Counted from the first letter of the stretch, positions 32,265 through 43,762 are shown. The stretch is DNA of 64,000 bases from Anniella stebbinsi (GCA_029215795.1 JARDYH010000002.1:8549001-8613000), one strand, 5' to 3'. The notes: generated by a model from the letters alone, not told the origin. Program-made: numbers and translations.

Positions 32265-33660
32265 TCTATCTACTAAATGGGACATGGACCTCCTAACAGG
32301 GTGTTTTCCCACCTGACAGCCCCATCCATCTAACTCCCAGGGAACTGGAATGGGCCCCAGAGAGGACTAACGATAGGACATCACTTTAATATTTTGGATT
32401 GTCAAAAACATCCGAAGATGGCCCACAGCATTGTTCTTCTCACGACCCAGACTCCAAATGCTTCTCAGTTGATGCAACCTCCTCATGCTGTGCTATATTC
32501 TTCAAAGCAGCCAGCTGCTTTGCTGTCTAACTTGCATATGCTTCTGTATTCATTTCCAAATTAGTTACATGGTTCCACTGTATCTTGGAGCCTGCCCAAT
32601 TTATCACTTCTTTCTCCTCCTTACTTCTGTCTCTCTACCTATGCCAGTGCCCAGCAATATCATCGGGTAACTGCTCTATGTGCAATATCAGTCGCACTCC
32701 ATTTGTTCCAGAAGAAAATTGTTTCCACCGGTGCTTGGAAATTGTTTCAATTGCCCAGTGTAATTAAATATGAAATGTACAATGAAAATCATTTTTTGTA
32801 AGGGTCATCCTTTGAAATGTTGCCCGCATCTCATGCAAGGAACATTTCTTCTACTTGGACCATCCCACCCATAACACTTCGGCTCAATGAAATGTGGTCT
32901 GCCTTGATATCCTTAATGAGAAGTGTTGTAGAAAATTGGTTGTGAAAATTCACGCTTATAGTCTAAAACCAATTGCCCATCTAACAATATTGCTTATAAC
33001 AGCTGTAACGAGTTAATACGTTAAAAGCATCCATCCATACTGTGTACAATAATGAAGAACTGTGTTCCTTATATTTCATCACATACCTAAACAGAACGTT
33101 TTCTAGGAGAGCATGTTTGGCAGCACTGTTAACTTCTCTTTCACCACATCCAGTTTTTTATTTTTCCTTAAAAAAAAATGTCAAGTTCTTTCCCAAATAT
33201 GAGTTGCATTAGTTTTTTGCTTGTTTTGATAAAGTCCATGGTTTACCTGGTTGAATACACAGGGGCTCAACTCCAGACTTTTAAAAGCAAAGCATTCAAA
33301 GCCCTGGTCGTAAATGCACAAATCTGCCAACTTCAATTTCTCCCAGATGCAATTTAAAAACAAGCAAACAAATTCAAGGGTTTTTCCCCCTGAATGTGGG
33401 GAACTTTCTTAATTTCAATATTTTTTTTATGAAAAACAAACTGAAATGACATTTTCACCCATCCCTAGATGGATTGCTTCACTGCCATTCATACTATCGT
33501 GTCTGGGAGGTCAGGAGATTAGGGTAGAAGCCCTACATGAGCAATAGAAGGGTCAATGCTTGCTTTCCTCACATCCTGTACTCACGGGAATCTCATTCCA
33601 TTTGACAAAGACCATAGAAGGCAACCAGACTAGCAGATCAATGGAAGCACTCCATGTATC
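32265..33660. other. Unassigned stretch
   Basis: No gene or repeat family is recognised. Confidence 0.4.
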
Positions 33661-33663
33661 TAG

Positions 33664-33900
33664 AAAAGCCAGTGTAGTCTAGTGGTTAATGTGTTGGCCT
33701 AGGTTTCAGGAGATTCATTTTGTAGTCCCCACTCAGCCATGAAGCCCACTGGGTGACTTTGGGCCAGTCACAGCCCAATCTACCTCACACGGTGGTTGTG
33801 AGGACAAAATGGAGAAGTGGAGAACAACCTTGGAAATGCCACCTTGGGTTCCTTGCAAGAGGAAGAAAGGTGTAATATAAATGCAATGCATCAATTAATA
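33664..33900 (+). mobile_element. MIR-type CORE-SINE, copy 2
   Basis: More complete than copy 1. The tRNA-like head is AGCCAGTGTAGTCTAGTGG (A-box region, about 33667-33685), with a damaged B box. It is followed by CCCACTCAGCCATGAAGCCC, CACTGGGTGACTTTGGGCC, AGTCACAGCC, TACCTCACACGGTGGTTGTG, and the tail TGTAATATAAATGCAATGCATC. Confidence 0.8.
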
Positions 33901-34219
33901 ATACATAAAGTTGCTGAGTCAGGTACAGATATGGCTTTGGGTGTTCGTGTGAGAAAGCAGCTTGTCCTGCCAATTGGTTGGAGTTTGAGCTCATTGGAGC
34001 TTCTTCAGTCAGAACACCAGAATTGCTCCTCTAGCCCCACTCCTGCGGCAGATAGTGACTAATCAGGACTTTTGGGAGTTAGGACCACTTCCTCTTCCTT
34101 TTTCTAAGTACTTCCTGGTTGTCAACATGAGGCAGACAATCTCCCATGATTCCACGGCCTATGCAAAAGTAGAACTATGTCTGCTTCTGGATGGAAGGGG
34201 TCATTCTAACATCCAGAGT
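33901..34219. other. Unassigned stretch
   Basis: Nothing recognisable. Confidence 0.35.
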
Positions 34220-34735
34220 CTGTGGTAGGCATAGGCATGCACAAAGGGTGTGCCAGTGTGCCCAGGCACACCCTAATGTCTCAAGTAATAAGCTCTGAAT
34301 TGAGGGCGCCATTGAGGAGGGATCCAGAGGGGGATCCAGATGTACCAGGAACAGTCCTCCAGCTGCTCTGCTGCCACAGCCTCTGACAGCATGCCATTGC
34401 TCCAGGCAGCAGGAGTGAAAAGGAATTGCCCTGCTGGGAGCCTCTCTACCATGAACCACACTTCAAAGACGCCAGGAGGAAGGCCAATGTTACCTCATCA
34501 GCCCCTCCTTTGGCCAGTATCATTACAAAGCCCCACGGCTGCTGGGGCTTGAGGAGCAACCCTTCATTCCCCACCCTCACCTGCAATGGCCCTCCAATGG
34601 TCAGTCAACCTGAACGTGGAGTAAGGCATCAGTGTCGACACCATTTAATAAATAAATGAATAAAACTAATGTCCTTTATGATCGAGTATTAATAAATGTT
34701 GGCTTTTAAAAATTACCTGGGTGCACACCCTAATG
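34220..34735. mobile_element. Possible hAT-like element, uncertain
   Basis: The left side carries GCATGCACAAAGGGTGTGCC and the right side GGGTGCACACCCTAAT, a weak inverted pair of the kind seen in hAT termini. There is an AATAAATAAATGAATAAAA tract at 34644-34662. The proteins predicted across it are low-grade. I cannot find a duplication. Confidence 0.3.
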
Positions 34736-36792
34736 GGGAGGCTTGCAATCATGTTCCACATCTTACACATCTCCATAGGAGGCGCCTGCTGCTGATAGAC
34801 AGACAACCTTGTGGAAGATTGCGCAGCCTGGACTGTGTAGTTTGTGGGTGTGATTGCCTTATGTATATTTGAACATTTGTAAGGCGACTACATCATTTCA
34901 AAATGGCAGGGTGTGTGTGTGTCCAAAACTGGTTATCTAAATCTGCCCAAATATCAAAACAGCCAGTGGGCTGCGGCCCCCGATTTATTGGTTCATATTG
35001 CTTAACTTTAGAGGAGAAACAAAGATGTCCCTGTGCCTTTGACCTTTAGGGCAATGGTTTACAGAGTCACGGGAAAGCAAGAAGCTGCTGGGGAATATGG
35101 GCAGGAGGGAGCTGTTCAAATAGATGACAGTCCTCTATAAAATAGGTCACCTGGTCACTGGGAAAGTTCAGGAGGAGGACCCCAAGGTTATGTTTTGTCC
35201 CGCACCTTTAGGTACTTCTCAGTGCTCTAATGGGGTGAGCATCTTCTCAAAATTCTAGAGTTGGAAATATAGCAATGCTCGCGTACCTCTAACACCCCTA
35301 TTCTTCCCTCAAGGAACACTGCCTGAGGTACCTTATCCACCCCTTCCTGAAGGATTTTCCTCCTGTGCTGCACACTGTGCCCATCCACTCAGCAATGGAG
35401 TACCCTGCCTTGATTTACTGGTAGAGAAGACATTTGCTGTTGTTTTTTGGCAAATGGACTTCACTAGGTGCATGGTGTGAAATGGGAGGCATTTGTGTGC
35501 CTTTTGATGCATGTGCGTAGAAACAGGGACCACTTCACATTTGAAGGCTCTCTTGGCAATGAAACCTCTGGTGGGCATCAGGGGGTCTCTCCTACGTGAG
35601 TGAGCACTGGCAGGGCTACTTGGCAGCAGTAGCAGCGTTCTGATCAGCGCCAGCCACCATTTACATTCCACACAATATTCCAGAATGATGCTATGCCAGG
35701 GGCATTCTGGGAAATCTCAATGCCGGCTCCCAGACCCACCTTGACTGCTGTGTATCAAAGCATTGGGAAAACAATCTAAAAGGGGAATATGTCAGACATC
35801 AATACTGAACCATGTTGAGCAGCTGACCACAAAGATGCCATAGGATACCAGGTGCTAATTAGGAACTTTAAAAGGGAAGGTTATTTACCAGGGACAGACA
35901 CAGGAAAATCAGAATTGTTATTAATATACAATGGATGCTGGGGTGTATGAGAGAGCAGACACCCCTAACCCCCCGGAGCAGTCCAATCTGCTGCTATGTG
36001 AGTTTCAACATTTTCCCCTGATGTATTGACACAAAGGGTAATTTATCAGAACATTCCAAACCCTGCACAAAATTGGAGATAATAGTCAAGGAAAGCTGAT
36101 GCAAATGTACTTGCTTTGCATAATTCAAATCACAGTTTTTTTGTCTGTGATCCCAAATTTGGGATGTTTTGCTACAGAAAGTTGACTTCATCATTATATT
36201 TAGGATACTGTCAGGGAATAGGAGAATGGTGGAAACATTAGTCATATTTTTTGGCAATGCAAAGAAATCAAATTTTAATTACTTGCAGGGAAAAAATAGA
36301 CTGCTGCTGAAAGCCTACATATTTGTTTTGCAAGACGCAAAATGCTATTCACTAGGATATCAGAGGAATCTGCAATGGAATCAAATGAGTTTGAATTTTT
36401 ATGAATCTTGCCCATGAATTCCGCAATGGACCGGCTTTTTTCCCCTGTCAGGTAGATTCTGCAGACTTGTGGGCTGTTTTCCTAACCTTCTGAAATTTCG
36501 CGCAAATTTAATTGTAGAAACATATGCAAAATTTTAAAAAGGCCCAGCCCAAAATATGCATTCCCCCATAGACTAACATTCAAAAATGTACATTTGGGGA
36601 AAATTTGCTCATTTGGGGGGAAATTGCATGTTTCCACATGTGCAAATTGTCATGAATTTGCATTTGAAGATTCAGAAACTAAGAAAAATAATAATCTGAT
36701 TCTGTTGATGGGTGGATGACAAAACAAAAGGCACCTGCCCATCTGCAAAACATAGTTGGGATGGATTTTATGCATACTCTACAATTCATATC
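34736..36792. other. Unassigned stretch
   Basis: No gene is seen in 2 kb. A (TG)n tract lies at about 34909-34921. 36485-36665 is rich in AATTTGCA/TGCAAATT words. Confidence 0.4.
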
Positions 36793-36845
36793 TAGGGTTT
36801 GAGAAAATTACATGAGCCCTGACCTAGTTTTTATCTGGTCACCCT
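36793..36845. mobile_element. P-family hAT remnant
   Basis: The right terminus of family P (TTACATGAGCCCTGACCT, then TTATCTGGTCACCCTA) is clear from 36809 on. A TAGGGT at 36793 could be the left terminus of a copy with a very large internal deletion. The flanking octamers do not match, so that reading is weak. Confidence 0.6.
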
Positions 36846-37180
36846 AGTTTTAAAGAGCGTAATTGAACTAGTCGTCCACACATACTCTGGAAGAGAATTC
36901 CAGGCAAAGGATGCAGCGAGAGAAAATGGACAAAGTTGAGCAAGGGAGGTAGAAACCCTTGGGCAGGTAAGAAACATAAAGTTTGATGAGCGAAGAGGAC
37001 GAACGGGGCAATAATTTGAGATCAGAGAAGAAAGATGGAAGGAGCTAGAATGTGACAAACTTCAGAAGTCAACCGAAGCTTATATTGGATTCTGTTGAGA
37101 ATTGTTTTAAATTGTTGTATACCACCTTTTTGACTTTTTAGTAGATGAGGTGCTATATACATGTTAATCCTAAACAAGCA
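36846..37180 (-). repeat. Decayed L2-like C-terminus fragment
   Basis: The complement reads as a degraded LINE C-terminus: FSLAASFAWNSLPEYVW and ITLFKTRVTR (36831-37058). The pattern ASAAWNSLP...FK is L2-like. The neighbouring GTATACCACCTTTTTGAC block looks like a 3' UTR word on the other strand, so the structure is not resolved. Confidence 0.4.
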
Positions 37181-38394
37181 GACAAATCTCTTTGAAAAAA
37201 ACATAGTCTGAAGGGGAATAAAATCTGTGTGCTCGTTCTTTCTTTTGTGATTTCTGGTGTAAGACCAGAAACCAGTGCCGTCTTCTCCCCTCCTGCTCCC
37301 CCTTTCAGTTGGGTGGCACCCCTATTCCCCACTAGCCTTTCTTTCCCCTGGTCTGGAGAGTGAAAGATGTGGAAACGGTGAAAGCCATGCCACGAAGTGC
37401 TATTCCCAAACTTCTGCCGTTCATTGTTTTCAAGCTATCACCTTTTATAGCCAGATAAATGTTTGCTCTCAGCCATCTGTCAGCACAGAATGCTCGGCAA
37501 TGTTAATCCCAAGTGATGGATGTGCCCTGCGGACATGGAGAAGGGTACCTCTGGGGTCATTACTCACTGTTCCCTTTGAAAGGCGATACTAAGAATTTAT
37601 AACGATGCCCGGCCTCTTCGGAATCAAGCAGAGAGGCCTGATGGACAACGACATCCACCGCTCCAGTTTCAATGGAATGCCATTGTAATGGCAATCACAA
37701 ACTCATAATTCAGAAGATTTCAAAGACACGGGATTACAATTTGCTTTGCCCTTTATTGTGCAATAGGCAAGGCTCGCTTATCCTCCCATTTCCATAGAAG
37801 TGTCGAGAAAAGGGCAAAATAAATGCTGAAGAAGGGCAGCTGAAGAAGATTTCCAGGCCTTGGAGATGGGACCCACCATGGCTCCTGCCCTTCTCCCTGA
37901 CTGGAAAACCAGCATAAATTAATCATACACATTTTTTTTTTTAAAAAAAAACATTTTGTGAAGGAAGAGATTCCCCCCCCCCCCATTTCCTGCAATTCAT
38001 GCAGGTTGCAGAATCCAGCTTCCTTTTGCGTAGAACCTGGATTGTTTTGGTGCAGAATTGTATTTTTTTTAAAAAAATGGAGGACACATCACTTTGACCA
38101 CACAGGGGCTTTAGATATGAGATTGACCACCTCCAGCCCATGGACTTGATCTGTCCAACAGGTATTGCCCAAGTGACAACAAAAGGTAACTTACCTATGG
38201 TGGGATCATGGTAGTCAGGGAACCGATGGCTTATGAACTGCATTGTCATTGCTGGGAAGACATAAAGGGAAAGAAGCCATGAAGCCTTGATAGCATATGT
38301 GAAGGCACAGGGACAACCCTGGGAAAAATTGCTATTGTAGACATGGCCAGAGAGAGAGAAAAAGAGAATAGAAGTTATAAGGCAGAGAGCTAGA
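37181..38394. other. Unassigned stretch
   Basis: No gene is seen. There is a C run at 37972-37984 and there are A/T runs near 37932 and 38060. The very long minus-strand frame across 37941-39053 is explained under rejected items. Confidence 0.4.
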
Positions 38395-38408
38395 CAGGAG
38401 GAGGAAGA

Positions 38409-38439
<31 letters not shown>

Positions 38440-38455
38440 GAGGAGGAGGAAAAGA
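38395..38455. repeat. (GGA)n purine tract
   Basis: Purine-only GGA/AGA repeat. On the minus strand it gives a serine run, which inflates a spurious frame. Confidence 0.9.
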
Positions 38456-38578
38456 AAGGAACAAGGCCAGAGTCCCAGGGGAAACACAGAGAGCTGCTGG
38501 AGCTGGAGAAATTGTTGACAGGGATGGACAAATGTAAGCTATTGCTTGGATAAGGGGCCTGGATGAAATAGGACTTGA

Positions 38579-39040
38579 GCCCTTTCCACACTAGGCAAAA
38601 TGCCTGGGATGGATCCTGGCTGCTCCCTGTGTGTCTGCATGATGCACAGGGAGTACCAGGGCAAGGGGGGGCACGGGATTTTTCCTGGTTCCACGGAACC
38701 AGAAAAATCCCAACTTCCCAGGACTGCGGAAGAATGTGCCTGCCCGCCCCGGTTCTGCCATGCTTACTCGCGAGTAAGCGCGGCAGAACCGATGGCCACG
38801 GAGCTGCACCGTGTGGCTCCATGGCCATCAGGAGAGAGGGGGCCATCACATTTGCCATCCCCAGGATGGCGGGGGAGGGGGCGCGATCGTGCCCGGGTTT
38901 TTCTCCCCAATACTTACAGTTGCGCTGGAGCGCAGGAGGGCTCTTCCTCTTTGGAAAAAACAAACAAACAAACAAAATGGCGGGTGTGATGTCCGATAAC
39001 CCGGGACATCGCGCCCTGATGTGTATTGAATGGGACCATA
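38579..39040 (-). mobile_element. H-family DNA transposon, copy 6 (inverted, truncated)
   Basis: It begins GCCCTTTCCACACTAGGC, with TGTGTCTGCATGATGCACAG near the left end. It runs through GGCCATCAGG and the hinge with CAAACAAACAAAC to CGGGACATCGCG. It matches copy 3 in reverse, but the last 60 bp or so are missing. The sequence switches to family M at about 39041. Confidence 0.7.
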
Positions 39041-39163
39041 AGACACATACCATATACTGCTTTCATAGTGCTATATCCTGCTTGGTGTGGCTCCTGCCTT
39101 TTATGTACTGCTTTCATACCGCTTTCACAGTGCTATATCCTGCATGGTGTATATCTGGCCTAA
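39041..39163. mobile_element. M-family palindromic MITE, half copy
   Basis: Only one arm is kept: ACACATACCATATACTGC, TATATCCTGCTTGGTGTGGC, TTTATGTACTGCTTTCATAC and the end CATGGTGTATATCTGGCC. It starts exactly where H copy 6 stops. Confidence 0.7.
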
Positions 39164-39954
39164 GTGTTGCACATCTGTGACACTCCTACTATGGGATTCA
39201 TTCATGAGATGTGCAGCCAACTCTGTACTGGATATCTGGAGTGGCCAGGGCAGGTGGACCATTTCTAATTCAAAATTCAGTTCAGAATTAATGTGACTTG
39301 ATTGCAATCCTTTACCGGATCATATCTCAGAACATGAAAGGTTAAGGCTGATCATGATTTGCTGATCGAAAAGCGTACGGCTGATCAAGATTAAACATTT
39401 ATTGCTATGTTAATAAATTATTGCACCTGCAGCGTGGGCAAATATAAGTGTTAAGGCACCTCATTATAAATTCATAGTAGCTGCGCAAAGCTAACTGTTT
39501 AAAGAAGCTTATTTACAATACAGGTATCATCACGGATGAACAAAAAATCTACCTGGCCCTTCATTATAGCTTTCCATCTTATCTGCTCTCTGTTTTCTTT
39601 TCTTACAGAGGGCTCATTCTTTGAAACTTTCTCAATGACATACTTACCTGTTTTTGCCAAGTTTTACCAAATTGACTGTGCATGCCTATTCAACCCTTCC
39701 CCCTCCCCCATAGAATTCAACAGGGGTTACTCCCAGGGAAGTGTATGTAGCTCTGCAACCTTAGAAGTTTAATTGGATGCATTTGTAATGGTGCTTTAGA
39801 GAGGAACGCACTGGGCCATATATGAGAGATGCTCGAGGAATCGCAACTCAGTGTTTTCTGACACCAAAAGGACAGATTGACACCTCACGGAACAAGGTGC
39901 AGGCCTTATGGCTTTGCATCTCCCAAATGTGCTGATGCAGTTCTCAGCTCAAAA
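39164..39954. other. Unassigned stretch
   Basis: No gene or repeat is recognised. Confidence 0.4.
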
Positions 39955-39956
39955 AT

Positions 39957-40024
39957 GTATTATCTATCTATCGATCGATCGATCAATAGATCGATCGATA
40001 GATAGATCAATCAATCAATCAATA
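39957..40024. repeat. Compound tetranucleotide microsatellite
   Basis: TATC, then GATC, then an ATAGATCGATCGATAGATAG mirror, then AATC units. GATC and its flanks are self-complementary, so the tract can fold back. Confidence 0.9.
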
Positions 40025-40039
40025 GGAAGCCCAGTGGGT

Positions 40040-41096
40040 GAGTGGTTCTTGAGTCTGGAAGATAGGCTCATTGTCTGTTCTGGATGGGGTTGCACTCCCT
40101 CTGAAAGATCAGGTTCACAGTTTCGGGGTACTCTTAAACCCATCTATGTTGCTGCAGGTTCAAGTGGCCACAGTGCCTCGGAGTGCCTTTTACCAGCTTC
40201 CTTTGGTTCACCAGCTACATCCTTTCCTGCACAGGAACAACCTGGCCATAGAGGTACAGGCATCAGTAACTTCAAGGTTGGATTACTGCAATGTGTTCTA
40301 TGTGGGGCTGCTCTTACACCTGCTCCGTAAACTGGAGCTAGTGCAGAATGCTGCAGTTTGGCTGTTGTCTGGAGCTTCCCCTTTCCAGCATGTAACTCCT
40401 TTGCTGAGGGAACTGCACTGGCTGCCTATTCGCTACTGGGTCAGGATTAAGGTTCTTGTACTTGCGTACAAAACCCTAAACAACTTGGGACCAGTTGAGA
40501 GAGCACCTTCTCCGCTATCTACCTGCATAAATGTTCACTGAGGCCATCCAAAGGCATGCTTCTGGTGGCTCCACATAGACCCATCCTCCAGTTGGAGTCC
40601 ACTGGGGGAAGAGCCTTCAGCGTGGTGCCCCCCTCCTATGGAACTCCCTGCCTCTGGAGGCCAGGCAGGCACCAACTGTGTAATAATAATAATAATAATA
40701 ATAGTAATTATTATTATTATTATTTATAACCCGCCTCTCCCTATGGATCGAGGCAGGGAACACAATGCAAATACAAGCATGACAAAGTTAACAATTTTAA
40801 AACAAGAGAAACACATCATTAAAACATTTTAAATTCATCCGGATAGGCCTGCCGGAAGAGAACAGTCTTCATGACTCTCTTGAATTCATGAAGACTGTCA
40901 ATTTGTATTCCTTCCAGTTCCTCCTGAAAACATTGTTCTTCCAGGACCAGCCACAGTTTATTTTGTGCTATGTTTCTTTTTAAAAATGTACTTTTAATGT
41001 GTTTTATTCACTTTTTATTCTTTTATTTTGTTCACTGCTCCAGAATTCTGAATGGGGAGTGGTATATAAATATTGTAAATAATAAATAAATAAATA
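40040..41096 (+). pseudogene. L2-type LINE C-terminus and 3' UTR, split by another LINE
   Basis: The frame at 40071-40541 carries VALPLKDQVHSFGVLL (part of the RT-connecting region), ASVTSRLDYCNVFYVGLLL, KLELVQNAAVWLL, HVTPLLRELHWLPIRYW and KVLVLAYKTLNNLGP. From 40550 on the reading shifts frame (WSPLGEEPSAWCPPPMELPASGG-like). The element is interrupted at 40681-40902 and resumes with TATTCCTTCCAGTTCCTCCT. It ends GGAGTGGTATATAAATATTG and (AAAT)n at 41078-41100. The coding end differs from the 4.1-kb L2. Confidence 0.8.
40681..40902 (-). mobile_element. L2-type LINE 3' tail inserted into the + strand L2
   Basis: (TAA)n followed by (ATT)n (40681-40724), then TTTATAACCCGCCTCTCC, GATCGAGGCAGGGAA, an A-rich part and ATAGGCCTGCCGGAAGAGAA. 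The target words TGTGTA on the left and TTGTAT on the right suggest a short duplication around TGTA. Confidence 0.8.
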
Positions 41097-41100
41097 AATA

Positions 41101-41714
41101 TTTTGAGAGAGAATTCATTTAAAATATGTATTCAAATTTGATTTTATGCACTTCTTTAAAAGTCAGAAATCAGAAAGTACATGCATGCAAAAGTGACACA
41201 GATTAGAAATGGGCTGATTTGACCAGCACTGTATTACAATTAACTTCCTAACCATTCACTTTCACCACCACTGGAACACCAAAATCTGGAATAGAATTCA
41301 GAGGCAACACATCCCCACTCCCTCATCTTCCTCTGGATCACAAACCTGGTCCCAGTCCAATGTTTGTTCTGTTCTTACACAAAGAGAGATATTAAAGTAA
41401 TATCTTAAATAAGACCAAGTAAGTTTTGCAGTGTAATTCTCCATGTGGCTTGCAAATTCACCCCCCCCCCCGCATTTTTATTGAATTGTTCAGGGTAACA
41501 ATAAAAAGCAACAAATCCAAATATGCCACATGTGAGTCAATTTCTTACAGTCTTTCTGATCACTCAGGGTTTCCATTTGGCACAAGCAAGATTATCTGAT
41601 AAAGTTATCACTTAATCATCCTAATAGATCACACCATAGAGTTCCATGTGTCTGCAGGAGAAGGCTGGAGAATTTAGTGTTTGTTTGTTTATCTTAAAAT
41701 AATGCATGAGGATA
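41101..41714. other. Unassigned stretch with C run
   Basis: A C run lies at 41461-41471. No gene is seen. Confidence 0.4.
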
Positions 41715-41983
41715 GGGATGTCATGGGCACCCGACTGAGTCCAGAGGTCTGATGGACTCCCCTATGTCTGCCTCCCCCCGGACCCAGTCGGGCTCCCATA
41801 GTGCGTTCATGAACCCATGCCCCCAGCATTTGCCCAACGAGCACTTGGCAGCCATTCACCCTTGTCTGGCACCTGCATTATGAGCCACAATGGAAGCTCA
41901 AGAAATGATGTTATTTTCCCCCTTTGCATAAATGGTGGCCCTATTTACACAAGGGGGGAAGTGCCTCCATTGTGCCCCAGAAG
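41715..41983. repeat. Dispersed repeat R, copy 4, left part
   Basis: It carries CACCCGACTGAGTCCAG, GTCTGATGGACTCC, CATTATGAGCCACAATGGA and AATGGTGGCCC blocks. The R repeat is interrupted by P copy 1 and continues with GAGCCACAATGGAGGCTCC after 42312. Confidence 0.5.
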
Positions 41984-42303
41984 TAGGCTGACCATATGAA
42001 AAGGAAGTCAGGGCTCATGTAACTTTAATACTTTCCGAGAAAAGGAAATTTCAGCCGGCGACATTTGTGTGCAATTAGTTCCTGGTGAAATTCCCTCTTC
42101 GTCACAACAGTTAAAGTTGCAGGTACTATACTAGAGTGACCAGATACAAAAGAAGGCAGGGCCCCTGCAGCTTTAACTGTTGTAATGAAGAGAGAATTTC
42201 ACCAGGTACAAATTGCATACAAATTACGCTGGCTGAAATTCCCTTTTCTCTACAACTGTTAAAGTTACATGAGCCCTGTCCTCCTTTTCATATGGTCAGC
42301 CTA
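41984..42303 (-). mobile_element. P-family double-palindrome hAT MITE, copy 1 (inverted)
   Basis: Bounded by TAGGCTGACCAT and ATGGTCAGCCTA, with a perfect 8-bp duplication CCCAGAAG (41976-41983 and 42304-42311). Total length is 320 bp. The two halves are inverted copies of each other. The asymmetric centre (TACTATACTAGAGTGACCAG) is in the opposite orientation to that of the other four copies, so this element inserted the other way round. It has no coding capacity. Confidence 0.9.
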
Positions 42304-42311
42304 CCCAGAAG

Positions 42312-42610
42312 CATGAGCCACAATGGAGGCTCCAGAAATTGCACATTTCTGCCCTTGCATAAATGGTGTCTGTAAAGGCCCCATTTATGCAAAAGTAAGG
42401 GTGTGAATGGAGCAGTCACACCTTGACTCTTGTGTGAATGGAGCATTTACAGACACCATTTACACAAAGGAGGGAATACGTCATTTCCAGAGGGAGGGCG
42501 GATGGATATTGAGTACTCGCTGGGCCTCACCAAGCCTCGAAAGAAGCTGGCACAGCCGATGGGCTGGAGCGGATAGAGGTGGTATCAGCAAGTTGAGTGT
42601 CCAACAAATC
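42312..42610. repeat. Dispersed repeat R, copy 4, right part
   Basis: GAGCCACAATGGAGGCTCC, TGCATAAATGGTGTCTGTAA, then the mirror ACAGACACCATTTACACAAA. The mirror halves show R is itself partly palindromic. Confidence 0.5.
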
Positions 42611-43193
42611 AGATGTGGGTGAATTCGCCCATCCCTACGATGAAGATAAGCAAACAGCTGCTAGACACCTAGAAGGCTATTTTGTGGCCCTCAGATGACT
42701 TCTTGAGGCCTTTGGAAATGGGAAAGCTGGGCTTGAGAGGCCCTTGGCCTGATCTAGCAGAGCTCTCTCATGCTTCTGAGGTAACAGCTTTAAAGGAGAG
42801 ACCCCACTCAGTGATAGCTTTGCAAATCCTTACTGAACATTTTGAACTCTGTGAGTGGTATCTTTGAAGCTTCTTTCAAGCCAGACAGCACAAAGTTAGT
42901 ATTAAATGATATATATTATTGCTCAAATAGTTTAAGGGAATAACAAGCTTTAGCTAAGATGAGGCAGATCACAACGTTCCTGAATACACACAAGTTATAA
43001 TCACTAAAGGCATAATGACAATAGTAACAAACGTATTGTTAACAAAGTAAAACCTAGGCTCTCTCAATCTAATAGTCAATATCAGTTTCATATTTACCTC
43101 AATGGAGGGCATGATGGGTGAAGGCAGCCTAAGCATGTATGACATCTTTCTTGTTCTCCCAGGATCTCTGTCTCCCAAACTAATCAAACCCCA
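42611..43193. other. Unassigned stretch
   Basis: No gene or repeat is recognised. Confidence 0.4.
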
Positions 43194-43317
43194 GGGCATA
43201 ACTACACCGAACAGGATACAGTGGTATATGGTATGTGTCAATGGGCCCCAACAGTTGTCAGTGCACTTCAATGCTGCTATGAATCAGTAGTGTGGCTCCT
43301 GCCTTTTATATACCATT

Positions 43318-43641
43318 GTTGTGTCTAATTCCTCCCCCCTTGCTCAGGGCGAAGGAATGTCATACATTAATTCAGAATCAGATTCTGAACTCAAAGAGAC
43401 AGGCCAGTCTGTGCCAGGAGGAGACGAGGTTCCCATAGTTCCGCCTTTAGAAAATGTCTTGGCTGATGTACATAACCTTGCTGATAAAAAACAGCTTTCG
43501 TCTTCAGAAGGTGGAGACGGGAGTCAACTCAGAGATCCCATTTTCCATAGGAAAATGAAGCGCGCACAGATCAAAGGGCTTACAAGGCGGCGCTCGGAAA
43601 GACTTCTTGCTCAGAAGAGGCTGGATGTGAATTCGTCTTGA
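43318..43641 (+). CDS. Open frame inside LTR copy B, possible polyprotein end
   Basis: Open from the second base of the LTR to a TGA at 43639-43641, about 107 codons, with no ATG until codon 14. The first third is acidic (SESDSELKE); the last is basic (KMKRAQIKGL, RRRSERLLAQKR). Copy A keeps the same frame at its start (GEG then ESDSDAEE). I infer that in the intact element the last gene ran into the 3' LTR and ended there. It is not a free-standing gene: there is no start context and no promoter of its own. I do not recognise the protein family. Confidence 0.4.
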   Translation, partial: VVSNSSPLAQGEGMSYINSESDSELKETGQSVPGGDEVPIVPPLENVLADVHNLADKKQLSSSEGGDGSQLRDPIFHRKMKRAQIKGLTRRRSERLLAQKRLDVNSS

Positions 43642-43762
43642 AGTGACTCTCGTTTCCTTTTGGATGGATCACCTGATTTGTTTGCTTAGCTAATTACGCC
43701 TTGGGGCAAAACGCTTTCTAAGTTTTAACTCCTTTCAAAGGGAGAGAAGGGATCATTTGCAA

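Noticed and set aside
34175..34659. Possible host exon from overlapping frames of 60-94 codons
   Set aside because: No recognisable domain, and no consistent splice sites in frame. The segment is bounded by weak inverted ends and an AATAAATAAATG tract, so a transposon is more likely.
37941..39053. Minus-strand open frame of 370 codons, the longest in the window
   Set aside because: It runs through the (GGA)n tract, which gives a serine run, and through an H transposon copy. It has no domain or conserved motif, and other H copies do not keep this frame.
39957..40024. CRISPR-like repeat array
   Set aside because: The units are 4 bp without spacers, and the window is vertebrate. No repeat-spacer array is present anywhere.
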